Below are positions 11,543-23,639 of a stretch of 64,000 nucleotides of DNA, in pieces (within the stretch, counting starts at the first letter, position 1; each line of letters begins with the position of its first letter). Both the position numbers and the translations under genes were made by a program. Under the pieces are notes generated by a model, which was given only the letters and a program-made list of their open reading frames with translations, made no database searches and was not told where the DNA came from. The DNA is from Ignelater luminosus (taxonomy: Eukaryota; Arthropoda; Insecta; Coleoptera; Elateridae): the NCBI GenBank assembly GCA_011009095.1, contig VTPC01004899.1, positions 1 through 64,000 on the forward strand, read 5' to 3'.

Positions 11543-12190
11543 ATAATAACCGTTAATATTTTATGTTCAATCAACAAATTACGGCATGACATACGAGGTT
11601 TTAATCTCAACATAGCCCTGATTGCTTTCTTTTGTATTCTGAGGATATCAATATCTTGAACCACCTCAAATTAGAATGTTATATCTAATTATAGTTTCAA
11701 AGTAACTGTAGTAAATTATTTTAAGAGATTTTTATATTGCATGAGTGTTCTTAATGAAAAAGCGGTTTTATTTAATTTTGATTTAATACAATTTATGTAA
11801 TTTTTCCATTTTGGTTTACTGTCAGATTTCAATCCTAATATTTTATACTCACTGGTTGTTTTAATTTTATGGTTTTTAAATGATATACCTATTGCCTGAA
11901 AATTGAACATTATTAAATTTGTTTTTTCACAATTTATTAATAATTTATTACTTGTAAGCCATAGAGAAACTTAGTCTAAAGCACGATTAATTTTACATTC
12001 GAAATTGTCTAAAGTTAAGTCGCTGATATTGATGATAGTGTCATTTGCATTAATTGCAGTTGAATCGTTAATAGGTTCTGACAAATTATTGATATAAATA
12101 ATTAAAAAAAGTGGCCCAAGAATTGAACCCTGTGGTACTCCTTTATTAAGATATCGTTTTGTTGAAAGTATTTTGTAGCCACTGGATAGT
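11455..12190 (-). pseudogene. LINE (non-LTR) reverse transcriptase, C-terminal relic
   Basis: Reading the minus strand from about 12190, the order is LSSGYKILSTKRYLNKGVPQ and GSILGPLFLIIYINNL, the classic VPQGS-LGP-LF--YIND block. The YADD catalytic box is decayed to NANDT, followed by WLTSNKLLINCEKTN. Next come SEYKILGLKSDSKPKWKNYI and the thumb/C-terminal part ILRIQKKAIRAMLRLKPRMS and CRNLLIEHKILTV near 11560-11650. Blocks are in the correct order, but stops and frame changes separate them. The style fits the Jockey/CR1 group of insect LINEs. The 5' part, with the endonuclease, is absent, as in most 5'-truncated copies. Confidence 0.8.
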
Positions 12191-13539
12191 TAGGCAAGTT
12201 CCTTTTCTTTGTAATTGGCCGAACTTAAGGGACATCAAGATTACAATTCTTTTCAGCAAGTACAAATTTCAAATACGTAAATGGCTTTGCCTTTTTTGCT
12301 TTTTGGAGGTTTTTGACGATATTTGCCTTTTTAAAGCATTTTTTAATTTTGATTAAAAAATTAAAGTATGATTGTTTAGCCACAAACCGTTAAAAACCTC
12401 TACAGCTGAGCAGGTATAATGCATATTTTCCGAATAGGTTCAATCTCCTTATCTTACGAAACAATGGAAGGATTACAAGCTATCTGAGGAGTCTTTCTTT
12501 TTGGGGTATTTCAATAATTTTCTTTCAGCTTTTGAAAATTATTAACTAGAACTATTTAGAAAAACCGAGTTATTACGTCCTTGTCCATACACATTTTTCC
12601 TATGACAAGTCTAACAAAAGCAAATGCTGTTTAAAAGCCATAAAAGTGACTTTTGTAAGAAGATTGAGCCAAATGGGAAAAATTTTACTTTAAAGTGGGC
12701 TTTAAACAATTTGTTTTCGGCTTATCAATGAATAAGAGATATTTTATTTTCCAAGACGAATATGTTGTTCAACCTTTCTTAGTTTCTTATTTTCTGCGAT
12801 TGAGCGAATGAGCATAAAAATAGTTAAAATTGTGTAAAAGGACGAATTATAGTCGATGGTCAAAAATAAATTCTTGTTTAAGTACTAATGGTGAGATTTT
12901 AAATTGTCAAGTCTGTGAAAAAAGGCTAAGTGTTTTTTACTTCCTCTTAACTTTAGCCCTAAAACGCCAACTTAATTTTAGATTAATGCAGCAAAAAGGT
13001 TTCACGTTACACAGTGTTGCATGCAGCTAATGTAAAAAAAAACTACAAAACAATCGTTAATACAAAATGCATTTGAAAAAGTGCCTTCTACATCGGGACC
13101 TGAAAGATCCGAGTTTTTCTAGGAATTATATGAAGCACTTGTACCGATGCATAAATTAAAAAGTGCAGACTTTTGAAGTTTTTTAAAAAAGCACACGAAA
13201 ATCAAATAAGGACTGAGGAACTTGTTATTAATAGCATTTATTGGTAAACTGAAATCTGTTGCAACATTTTATTTTATTATACATTGAACAAACTAACATA
13301 AAATATAACGACCATCTTATAAAACTTTTTTATGAACTTCTACGACACACCCTTTCTTCTTCTGTCTAATATTATCCTACTACTAGGTCGGTAATATAGA
13401 TTTTTATGTTTTACATTATTTTTCTCAATTACCAACCTAGCAATTCTTAACAGAACTGAGGAATCAATATTAAGGAATGATCATCTAAGCTTGTGTTACG
13501 AATCGAGTATAGAACAAAGTGGGAAAGAAATTGAAAAAA
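12191..13539. other. Intergenic, no gene seen
   Basis: Only short chance frames are present. I see no motif of a known family on either strand. Confidence 0.45.
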
Positions 13540-13775
13540 ATCTTATATGGGGTTATTTAAAATCACGTGTGTAGCACTCAAAATCTCGAGATCTTAAAGA
13601 ACTGAGAAAAGAAAATCAAGTGGGGTGAGATCAGAAGATCTAGACGCCCATTCCACTGGACCACGCCTTCCTATCTATCTATTAGGAAAGACTTCATCTA
13701 GGTATTCTCTAACACAAAGTGAATAATGTGGTGGTGTACCATCCTGTTGGTACCAGATATTAAAACATTAAAATT
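13540..13775 (-). pseudogene. DDE transposase C-terminal fragment (DUF4817/Tc-like insect family)
   Basis: The minus strand from 13770 reads WYQQDGTPPHYSLCVREYLD, then EVFPNR, a stop, IGRRGPVEWASRSSDLTPLD and FLFS. This is the second catalytic Asp (QQDGTPPH) and the third (SSDLTPLDF) of an insect DDE transposase whose intact forms read NRWIGRRGPV-WP-RSPDL-PLDFFLWG. A stop replaces the Trp codon. The N-terminal part is missing here. A separate N-terminal scrap of what may be the same family lies at 25237-25481. Confidence 0.75.
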
Positions 13776-13994
13776 TCAAGTTTAGTTATTTCCTCAAATC
13801 TTTCATATTTTTAAAACTACTAATTTTGAATACGACATGTGGGTTATTGCTGAACTCTATATATATATATATAAATAGTCTGGCAGTTATGAAATATGTG
13901 AAAAACACTACACAATTTTATTTCCAGGCTGTTTGCAAATGTGTAACAACAAGTAAATATAAAACAAAGTTACCAAAACTAAATTAGCAATAGG

Positions 13995-14140
13995 TAAAAG
14001 AAAATATTGTTTTTGGTAAGTCACTTCTTGTCCTTTTTCTTGTCTTGGTCTTGTCTTGAAATTAAAGTAAAATCGAGAAAGGAAATGAAGACGAGAATAA
14101 GGTGAGAAACAACGAGAACAAAATGAGAACACAATACTAC
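13995..14140. repeat. Low-complexity pyrimidine tract followed by purine tract
   Basis: About 14025-14060 is rich in repeated TCTTG-type words, and about 14070-14135 is a purine-rich run of GAGAA/GAGAAC words. The composition is strikingly strand-asymmetric. I cannot assign it to an element. Confidence 0.3.
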
Positions 14141-14395
14141 TAGGAAATCTGTGAGACACTAGCTAAAAATAAAGGCGAACTTGATGGAGTACTTGTTTGA
14201 TAATTTAATGCACTACCGTTAAATCATCAGCTTCTTGCTGCTGTTACGACAAGCATGTTTTGTCTAATCTAGTAAAGAAATGCAAAAGCACTGAGTAATT
14301 GAAACAGAATTTATTGCAATATTACTTGTGCCCACATTTTACATTCGCTAACGAAAACGGTGCGCTCATAAACCTTTTGAAGTAGCTGCTTTATG

Positions 14396-17300
14396 TTAAG
14401 ATTGATGTAGGTCATGTTTTATTGCAAATAGAAGAATTGTTACTGTAGTTCCACATGCCTGCAATAAACATTGTTATTTATAGTTAGAAAATCATTACTT
14501 GTTTCCTATCAACTTAGGTCAGATATAATAGGAATTAATTTAGGAACTGCAATACCAGAATTCTAAGAAATTCTTAACATTTCTTGTTATTAAGGTATTA
14601 ATAAGAAATGTTAGTGTTTTGGTATTTACACATAAGAAAAATAAAAAAGCAAAAGAACTTTTTGTGATCCGTAATGTTTGAAGCATTTATAAATTAAAAC
14701 CTGAATGCCACTTTTAGTTTCCTCTTTGCGACGCAAAACTTTTTAATCAAAACAGGAAATTGCCAAAATTATCTTCGGATATAAATTTAGTGTGGTTCAC
14801 AAGTTCCATTTTGGCTATTTTTTGCCTGACTTCACCAAAAATTATGATCGAGGTGTCATTCGATTCAGAATGGCATTTAGAAACTTTTCGAACATTTCGA
14901 AGTCCCGCGCAAAAAAATTGCAGAAGTTATAAACAAATTCGTAAAAAACAAAAAAAGGGGTTTCGTTTTTTGCAAATATCTCGGAGAATATTGCAAATAT
15001 CCGAAATAAAAAAATGATCCTTAAAGAGCAGGACATTTTCTACAAAAAAGTCCAACTCCCGAAATTGTACCACCAATATTTATAATTTTAATTTAGAAGT
15101 GAAAATAGGGCTAAAAATGCGTGATCTGGCCGCCGCGCGCGCCGCTTAGGTTACTCTCTTTAACAAAAAAATTTATTTTACCTATTAAATATAAATATTA
15201 AGGAAAAAGAAAATTCAGGTATCATTGGGATACATGAATGAACAATAATCCATGGGAAAAAAGTTTTTCTCACATTTTGTTTATTAGTTATGCTTTTATT
15301 AACTAAAGAAATTCTACCAATTGAAGATTTACATAAAAACCATGATATTTCTTAAACTAAAAACCTGAGATTTTTCTCACTTCTTGAACTTATCCTCCAA
15401 AGGCTACAGAACAGGTCCCCGTTAGAAAAGTTAAAAAATTGTTAATCTCCACATTTTTATAAACAATCAAAAATTGGTAAAATGTCTTTAGTTAACAAAA
15501 GCATAACTAATAAACAAAATGTGAGAAAAACTTTTTTCCCATGGATTATTGTTCATTCATGTATCCCAATGATACCTGAATTTTCTTTTTCCTTAATATT
15601 TATATTTAATAGGTAAAATAAATTTTTTTGTTAAAGAGAGCAACCTAAGCGGCGCGCGTGGCGGCCAGATCACGCGTTTTTAGCCCTATTTTCTCCTCTA
15701 AATTAAAATTATAAATATATAAGTCAGGCAAAAAACAGCCAAAATGGAACTTGTGAAACACACTAATTCTCATTTTAGATTTCTTTTAAATAAAACCATA
15801 TTGCTTTGCCGCAAAAATACGCATATCCGTTTTTATACCCAATACTGACATCAAAGTTTCAATCGGTATAGTGATTCCTAAATTAATGATGTAAGAACTA
15901 GAAAATTCTTACCATTAAAAGTAGCTATTACCTTATAAAGTAATGATAAGTCAAGATTAAATAGTCGAAGAGGTCTAAATGTAACTTGGTTGTGCAATAA
16001 TAGTAGCGAATAGGTTTGAATCTGAAAGTTACAACCAATTAATAAGGCATTCTATGTTAGGCTCGTTTCATATTTACCACTTTGTGAAATTTCATGTCAT
16101 CACTGTTTTTGACGAGTTTGTGAAGACATACGCCAATACCGTTGACCTATGATTAAGAACAGAATTATTTACGGAAATACAAAATGTTAAAACAAGTAAG
16201 GAATAAAACTCTTTTATGCAAAGCAAAAAACCATCGTTTTACAATCAACTCAGATATGTCTTTCAGATACTAATATACGAGGTGTGTGAGAAAAGTAATG
16301 AGACTGGCACCACTGCGGGAGATCTGGCAACGTTGTGTCTACCGGCCTGTGCTAAACCGGTTTGTTTACCGCTTCCACTTCCTCAGTCCGAGTTACAACT
16401 CCGTACAGCTAATACATTATTTTTGACAGCGTCATCAGTGAAGTTGTGTTTTTGTTGTGTGTTACAGAAATGGAGCATCGGAATTTAGAGCAACGTTGTG
16501 CAATAAAGTTTTGTGTTAAACTTGACGAATCCGCGAGTGTGACTTTTGAAAAGTTAAAACAGGTCTATGGAGAACAGTGCTTATCAAGAACACAAATTTT
16601 CCGCTGGCACAAATCATTTTTGGACGGCCGAGAACACGTTGAAGATGAACCTCGCTCAGGGAGACCTTCAACTTTAAAAACTGACGAAAACGTTGAACGT
16701 GTGAGATCAGACCGTCGTTTAACAATAAGGATGATGAGTGAACAGTTAAATTTAAACACTTTCACCGTGCATCAAATTTTGACAGACGATTTGAACATGC
16801 GAAAGATTTGTGCCAAAATGGTGCCGAAAAACCTCATAACTGAACAGAAGAAGATTCTAAAAAGCGTGTGCGTTGATCTTCTTGAGTGGATTGCCAATGA
16901 CCAAGAATTCTTCAGGTGATGAATCCTGGATATTTGAGTAAGATCCTGAAACAAAGTGGCAAAGCGAAGAGTGGCACACTCCGTCATCTCCTCGGCCGAA
17001 GAAATGTCGAATGAGCAAATCAAAGATCAAGACCATGCTGATTTGTTTTTTTGGCAGTAAGGGTATCGTGCACAAAGAATTTGTTCCACCAGGACAAACT
17101 GTCAACAAAGTGTTTTATAAAAGTGTCCTTGAAAAGCTCAGGAAAAGAGTGATTCGTGTGAGACCAGACATTGCAGACAAGTGGATGCTTCATCATGACA
17201 ATGCTCCGTGTCACACAGCAATTTCCATCAGTGAATTTTTGACCTCAGAACGCATTACTGTTGTTCCTCATCCCCCCTATTCACCTGATTTGAGTCCTTG

Positions 17301-18631
17301 TGACTTTTTCCTTTTCCCGAGATTGAAACATGTCCTAAAAGGACGTCATTTTGGAACTCTGGAGAACATTCAAAAGACTGTGACCGACCAGTTAAAAGCC
17401 ATACCAGTTGAAGACTTCCAGCGCTGCTACCAAGAGTGGGAACAACGACTCCGCCGGTGTATAGCTGCCCAAGGGAACTACTTTAAAGGGGATAACATTG
17501 TTGTTTGAAAAAAATAAAAAATTTGGTTAGTATGAAATCAGTCTCATTACTTTTCTCACATACCTCGTACATCAAACATGATAGTTTTAGAATTGACTGG
17601 AAATTGAGATACAATGTGTACAAAGGCGTGGAAGATTCTCAGTACACGCATTCATGCCTAGTTTTGTTATTACTATACCCAAATATATAATTACTTACAC
17701 TTTCACTTAGTTGGTCAGCAATATACAGCACATTCACTCCTTCTAGAAAAACGTTAATCGAAGTAATAATGCAGTAGCATATCTTTATCCAATTCTTCCA
17801 GACATTGCCGTGTTGAAATAAAATGTACGTAAAATGCAGATTTATAAATACATCAATCATTGCCATAGATGTAAGTGAAACAATTGGTAATCCAAATGCG
17901 ACGCCTATCTTTTCTGGCAGTTTGCTTAATTTATTGTGTAAGTAACACAGTATATCTAGTTTTCGTAAAAGCCTATTCTTATTTTTTGTGGTGGCTTTTC
18001 CATATAATGTAATAGTTTTATTTATCTTCTTAGATCGGCTAATTATTGCAGTTGCAAATAGATACCAATATAGAATTACAGATAAATTTTGAAAAGAGAT
18101 AAGTGTTATCGCAAATATTTGACGAAAGGTAATAGCAGGAACAAACAGTAATAGAACAAGTCGAGTTACAATTATACCTATACTTATTAGTAACCAAGAA
18201 TTTGCTACTAACCACACGGAATAGTTATCAGGTTGAAGATGTAATATGTTAAGAAGGCGGTCATTTTCTACAATACAACGTACCAATTCAATTATTATAC
18301 TTCTATAATAAAATATACTGACAATTATGACAATTGTTATTAGAAAAACCAACAAAATGTAGGATATGAGAAAAGAGTTTGAAACGTATAAATTTTTGTC
18401 TTCTTGCAAAACAGGTATTAAATTATAAGCCATTAGCAGAGTTAGCAATAACACTGAAATGATAACATATAACCAATCACAATTACTTAAGGTCACAATT
18501 GGTCCATTCTTATTACTGAATTTTACAATGGGAAGTAACCCCGTTATTTGCCATAGAAATACTACATACTTGATAGAATTATAAAAGTGCAGTAAGAATT
18601 TACCTCCACTAAACGAAAGTTTAGCGGTCAT
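14396..18631 (-). CDS. Gustatory receptor, four exons, with transposons in two introns
   Basis: This is a taste receptor of the 7tm_7 family and a close paralogue of the gene at 6779-8889. Exons on the minus strand are 18631-17699 (311 codons), 16146-16078 (23), 16021-15932 (30) and 14458-14396 (20 plus TAA), about 384 residues in all. Every intron is phase 0 with GT-AG ends. Exon 1 shows the same landmarks as its paralogue: CDWLYVIISVLLLTLLMAYN, LLLFVPAITF, ILYWYLFA, SKKINKT, DILCYLHNKLSKL and KNWIKICYC. Exon 3 reads IQTYSLLLLHNQ and then LRLFNLDLSLLYK. Exon 4, CGTTVTILLFAIKHD, is the seventh membrane segment with a degenerate TYhhhhhQF. Intron 1 contains a complete mariner (16278-17567, inserted opposite to the gene). 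Intron 3 contains a 980-bp foldback element (14787-15766). Coding sequence and splice sites are undamaged, so the gene may still be expressed. Confidence 0.86.
14787..15766. mobile_element. Foldback element with long inverted repeats, in Gr intron 3
   Basis: The left arm starts TTAGTGTGGTTCACAAGTTC at 14787, and the right end (15766) is its inverse with about one mismatch in the first 45 bp. A second paired block of about 250 bp (left 15070-15323, right 15470-15720) includes a CpG-rich stem with GGCCGCCGCGCGCG on the left. About 235 bp at 14834-15070 in the left arm has no partner on the right, so the right arm has lost it or the left has gained it. The loop is about 145 bp. There is no coding capacity. 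It behaves like a non-autonomous DNA transposon. The source family is unknown. Confidence 0.85.
16278..17567 (+). mobile_element. Mariner element, full length, in Gr intron 1
   Basis: The element is 1,290 bp. Terminal inverted repeats of about 29 bp start CGAGGTGTGTGAGAAAAGTA on the left. The right end is the same with one difference (GGTATGTG). TA flanks both ends (16276-16277 and 17568-17569). It carries one transposase gene on the plus strand, antisense to the host Gr gene. Its intact ends suggest a fairly young insertion, although the transposase is broken. Confidence 0.93.
16470..17508 (+). pseudogene. Mariner transposase, frameshifted and stopped
   Basis: This is a DD34D transposase. 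It starts at MEHRNLEQRCAIKFCVKLDE (16470). The helix-turn-helix pair includes LSRTQIFRWHKSFLDGRE, followed by the SGRPSTLKTDENVE linker and MRKICAKMVPKNL. The first frame ends at 16919 after NDQEFFR. The first catalytic block GDESWIFE then follows in another frame with about five residues lost, and a TAA interrupts it at about 16939-16941 (E-stop-DPETK). The rest is a good frame to 17508: KTMLICFFGSKGIVHKEFVP, second Asp in LHHDNAPCHT, third Asp in YSPDLSPCDFFLF, end RCIAAQGNYFKGDN. The three acidic residues survive, but the frame does not. Confidence 0.92.
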
Positions 18632-18639
18632 TCCGAGGA

Positions 18640-21300
18640 TATAAGGGTGAGTAGCTGTACCACGATCCTATAATGTAATATATGTAACTACAAGAATATG
18701 TATAATACGATTAGAGATTTTATCAAATAAGACACAATTATCTAAAACATAAAGTAACTTGTATTACAATAATTATTATTTTTGTTTCTATTATATCAAA
18801 TCAATTACGGTTTGGGTTTCACGTAACGACAGAATAAATATCGAACAGAAATTATTTGGTATACTTAGGTAGATACAACAATAATTATACAAAATGTCGA
18901 TTGTTCACTCAAGTAATACTAAGAGATCAACAGAAATAACAAAATTTATACCAAAAATAGTATTTTATAAAAGAAGGAAATTCCTAAAACTAAATAATAA
19001 AAGATAATTTAATTAACTTCAACAAGGTATTTTAAACAGGGTGACCCAACGGTCCGTGGTTGGACGACAGCGTCATTATTTGTAGAAATATCAAAAGCTG
19101 TTACCAAAATACTTTCTAAAATTATTCTCGGTTACACAGGGTATTCCACAAAAGCGTGGCACATATTACCTACGTTTTCTTAAATAGGATGCCCTGTATA
19201 TTTTGTTATTTTCTTATTTCCTGTCCAATGCTGATTACAGCGATATACGTTTATCCGGCCTAAACCAAACGGTTTTATTGTTATTCAATTTTTTTTGTGA
19301 AACATTGTAGTGATAAACGTCGATCTTTTAATCTTAACTACATCATTTCTTTTATACAGGGTGATCAGAAAATGCAACACATAATTTTAAATTAAAACCC
19401 GACATATCCTAATATTTATCTTCCTATTCTCATTCACTGCTGATTGCAATAATATAGCATTATGTAGGTGTATACCTAGCAGTTTCGGTCTCATTTACTT
19501 ATTTGTTGTGAAATTCTATCAAACTAAATAGAACTGCACAGTCGTAAGTAAAAAAATGATTCGTTGTACATAGGATGCCTTTGGTGTAACAATGAAACCT
19601 AAAAGGTTGTTTGTTTTAAGGGGATATTATTACGTTCTGCTTTCTTAGTCACACAGTATTAACAAGGCAAATGATTAAAATCTTAGTAATATCTATAATT
19701 TCGCCAAAAACTTAATTTTACTTTCTCAAGGTGACAAAAGCCAAAGCTTTTTTAATTATGTCAGGGTTAATTGAGAATTCTGATAGTAGTTATTTCGCAA
19801 CAAATAATTGAATAACTTCAAAGACCCTCTACAGCTGTACTGCTGTGACCAGCAATAACTAAGAAGTAAGGACACTACAAGATATACAGGGTGTCTTAGT
19901 TATTTCATAAATCAAATCAGGAAAATTAGACTTTGTCTTTTTCGACTGCCCTGTAGAAAAATGGTTTATAGTTATAATCACACTAAGCATTTCCATACCC
20001 AAGTGTTTAGTTTTAAGCCGATAAAGTTGTAAATTTACAAAACATCTTTATTATACCAGGGCTAGTTCAGAAGTTTGATAATATTTCACAACAAATAAGT
20101 GAATAACGCCAAAGCACATGATGCTATATCATTTCAATCACTCAATCAGCTATGAATGGAAATAAGAAGATATTAGGATACATTAACTATCTCATTTAAA
20201 AAAATTGAATAAAATGATGTTTTGCTTTTTCGATCATCCTATTTAAAAGAGGCAATGTAATTAAAATTTTAATAACTATTTAACAGGACGTTTAACACTG
20301 GTTTTGCAACTAAATTCTTATTAATTATACTAAGGCAGCTTGTTACTATACAGGGTGTTTTTGAAATGGTTTCACTAACTTAAATGATAGATTCTGAAGT
20401 GTTAGTAAATACAAAAAAAAACTTGAAAGTATATTCAGATTTGGTTTGTTTTTAAAAAAGACAGATGCTTTTGTTTCATTCTTGTGATTCAGGTTATTAT
20501 TGGGTTATGGTTTGTACAAACGTATACTTCTATTTTTACATTGTTAGCATTTTACTTTGCCTCAATTTCTTTTCCCTAAGACTGCAAAAATCCTAAAGTT
20601 TTGAAAATCTAAACAGTTTGTGAAACCACTCTTTTGTTGAGCAGTTAAAACACCAATTCTTTTCTCTTAAATTTGTTGACCTACATTACAAAATCCTTAT
20701 ACCTCTGGGAAAGAATTGAATTGCTTTTAAAGATTACAGACGTTTTAAAGTTTGTTCTTGTTATGATTATAATTCATGATTGTTATATTAAAAATGATAA
20801 AGAACAGCGGATCTCAGAAAGTTGGTTTCTACCCTTCCAAACAAAACGTAGTTTTTTAAATGCCACATAAACACTTGTCTAGGGCCTACAATGCACCAGT
20901 TTTATTTTATGAAAATGTTTAGTTTAGTTCCTATAAACGTATATTGTTATAATGAGCATTGGGCAAAAAACGAGAAAAAAGAAAATGCGTTTCCTTAAAA
21001 AACAGTTTTTCTTAGTAACAGTTTTTGTTGTTCCTACATATAACGACGCTATCTTTGAAGCCCAAACCGTTGGAACACCCTGTATAAGTGTTTCAAATAA
21101 GACTATCTTTGCTTATTGATTTCACAACAAATTCACTTACAACTTTTAATATACAGTTAACTATGTTATATGTAAATACATATATGTAGTTCTATCACTA
21201 AGTTGTACGCAACCGTATATTCGGTACTTCATATAATAATGCAAATAATAATAAATAAAATATGAGCCATAAACCAGAGAACTCATAATAACACACAAAA
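18640..21300. repeat. Nest of degenerate repeats with ACAGGGTGT-type motifs
   Basis: Motifs of the type (T)ACAGGGTGT or their inverse recur at about 19035, 19135, 19190 (inverse), 19355, 19885, 20350 and 21075 (inverse). Other words recur in both orientations, for example TTGTGAAAT / ATTTCACAACAAAT and GCTGATTACAG / GCTGATTGCA-type text near 19230, 19440, 20100 and 21120. I read this as several overlapping copies of one old non-coding repeat family. No gene is seen, and the open frame 20673-20870 has no recognisable content. Confidence 0.5.
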
Positions 21301-21336
21301 AGTGCTAATAAAAAACATGTTCAATATTATATGACT

Positions 21337-21503
21337 TCACGGGAACCGGGCAGTTCCCGGCGGATTTTTCCCGGCAGATACATCTTCCGGCGGCCTTTTC
21401 CCGGCACGGAATTTTCCCGGCATGGAGATCTCTAGGCACGGATCTCTCCCGACAAATATGTCTCCCGGCGTGGATTTCTCCCGACAACGATATTTCCCGG
21501 CAT
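21337..21503. repeat. Minisatellite of ~17-18-bp CCCGGC units
   Basis: About nine imperfect tandem copies of a unit resembling TTCCCGGCAYGGATTTYT run through this stretch. Its GC content is far above the neighbouring DNA. The minus-strand open frame 21305-21487 is just this repeat translated (HAGRHICRE-type periodicity) and is not a gene. Confidence 0.85.
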
Positions 21504-21542
21504 ACACGTAGAATTGAGGTTTCGACTATGCTTAGTCCACAA

Positions 21543-21900
21543 TATCATGTAGTATAGTATTCCAAAAGATATAGTGCGTTTATGACTTTGACTACTTAAG
21601 TATTTCACAGCGGGTCTCTCATACAAATCAACAAATACAAGTAGTGGCACGTGTCAGAGACGATTGGGTAAACCAAGGACCGTACTAATATAATTTATTT
21701 TTCTAATATCTTAGTTTAAAAGTATTTACAGAAGTAAAACTTATCTCAATACAACCCTGTATTAATGTTAGAAAAGGTCTTCACAGGTAAGGGGATTTAT
21801 AACACCCTGCTGTGACGAACTTGTAAAATTTACTGTAAGAAAAGCAGCAATTAAGTCATAAACGCACTATACCTTTTGAAATACTATAACATAATATTAC
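21543..21900. repeat. Inverted repeat, ~45-bp arms, beside the minisatellite
   Basis: The left arm (about 21543-21590) contains ATATAGTGCGTTTATGACTT. The right arm (about 21853-21900) contains the inverse AAGTCATAAACGCACTATAC, with further matches outward (AGTATTYCAAAAG). About 260 bp lies between. The form is that of a small MITE. Target duplication not established. Confidence 0.65.
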
Positions 21901-21904
21901 GCTG

Positions 21905-23639
21905 GTTATAACCAAGCAACCGTAAAGCAACCGATGAGATGTATTTGATTCCTATGATTGATATCGCAGGATATCAGCTACTTCCATTTGCCATTGCTGT
22001 TTAATTTTGATTGCCCATTTTGTGTATTTTCTATGTTTACGGTGTTAGGAATGACTATATCAATTATAAATGTTACTTTGATTTGCTTATTTATTAATGT
22101 AATAAGTTAATACATTCCTCATTCAATAAAGTTGGTTACCATTCCATAATCTACCAAAACCATACTTACTATAGTGATCCATAGCTAAAGGTTATAATTG
22201 TCTGTCAAAGATACAAAAGTATCATTTTCCAATTTACGATTTCATAATACAGGTAAATAATAAAACAAAAGAAACAAAATGTGCTTGTTATTGTTATTAA
22301 ACTGAAAAACCAAGGTAACATAAAATGACAAAACGAGAGAAAAATTAATGCTACATGTATCCCTGCGTTCTATAGTAAAAGAATTTTAAAAACAGAATTT
22401 TAAATTGCCAACAGTTTAAAAAGAAAGAGACGAGAAAAGTTCATTCTTAACCCAGCACGACGAAACTTCAAGACTTATGCAATGCTGCACTGAAATGAAA
22501 ATCAGAAGTTGAACTAGTTTGTGAAATGATTTAAATGACTTAGGATACTCAAATAAAATTCACAATCTCTTTTAGATAAGGTTTTAAACAGCCGACAGTT
22601 AAACCTATTTCTCCACTACTATTCACACCCAAACTACTGACAGAATAACTTCTCAAAACAGCCCAAAACCTTCTACTAGTGAAACTCAACTCCTCACCAG
22701 GGAAACTAGAGAGGGTTATGAGAGTTGACAAATTGAGACCCTCATTTATTATCCTTTAAATCTTATTGGTTTGAGTAACGTCATGGACATTGCACTAGAG
22801 AAAGTTTCTTTAAGAAATTCTAACAAAAGATTCTAGGTATGCTAAGGAATTCTGCCTGTAGGATAAGCTAACCCATTTTAAGACAAAACTAAAAAAATTA
22901 AGACTATGAAATGAATAACAAAAATAATTTTACAATAGAATAAGACCCTAGGAAAGTTGTTCTGGGATAAACGGTAGCTATAGATGAGAAAGCAACAACA
23001 AATGCAAATTATTTTTATAATACAAAAATCGCCTTATCTCAATATGAAGAATGTATACATTTAAGTTTAAAAGCTACAACTGTTTAACATTGAAAAAATA
23101 GAAACATTAAAGAGACCTGCAATTAAAGTTCACCCTCAGGTTCTGAACTCATATCTTCCTATCTAAAATAAAATTGTATTAGATCTAAGAGGAAGGTTGT
23201 ATTACTGTACCCAAACAGAATAAAATTGAACAAAAATAACTGCAGTTTATACAGAGATTTGCTTGTTCGTTTTTCAATTAAATAAATAGAACTTTTTAAG
23301 AAAGAAATAAAGTTTCCAACGGTGTTTTATTTAGATATGTTACAGGCAACGTATATAATTCAGGCATTCTATAGAAAACAATTTCAGGCAAATGCATGAA
23401 ATCTTTTTTAAATCAAATTTTTTATATACATTACCTAGTCATTTTATAGAATGCCTGAGAATTCTACAGAAAGCCTATAATCCATCAGGAAAGGTATTAA
23501 ATGAAAAATATAATTCAAACTTTGATTCAAATTTAAAAAATATTTTACTTAAGACACTAAACAGAAACTTAACAAACATGGAACACGTATTTCGTAAAAG
23601 TCTATGGGAACAGATTTTTCTATTTATTTTTGCAAGGTA
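21905..23639. other. Intergenic, no gene supported
   Basis: The open frames 22549-22731 (minus) and 23392-23640 (plus, 82 codons, AT-biased Asn/Lys/Phe-rich) match no family I know. A small inverted pair, CAGGCATTCTATAG near 23360 and TATAGAATGCCTGA near 23446, flanks the second frame's start. Confidence 0.4.

Noticed and set aside
13858..13877. Short (AT)n run
   Set aside because: Ten or fewer dinucleotide copies in AT-rich DNA. Not informative.
21305..21650. Minus frames with HAGRHICRE-type repeats
   Set aside because: They are translations of the CCCGGC minisatellite and its flank.
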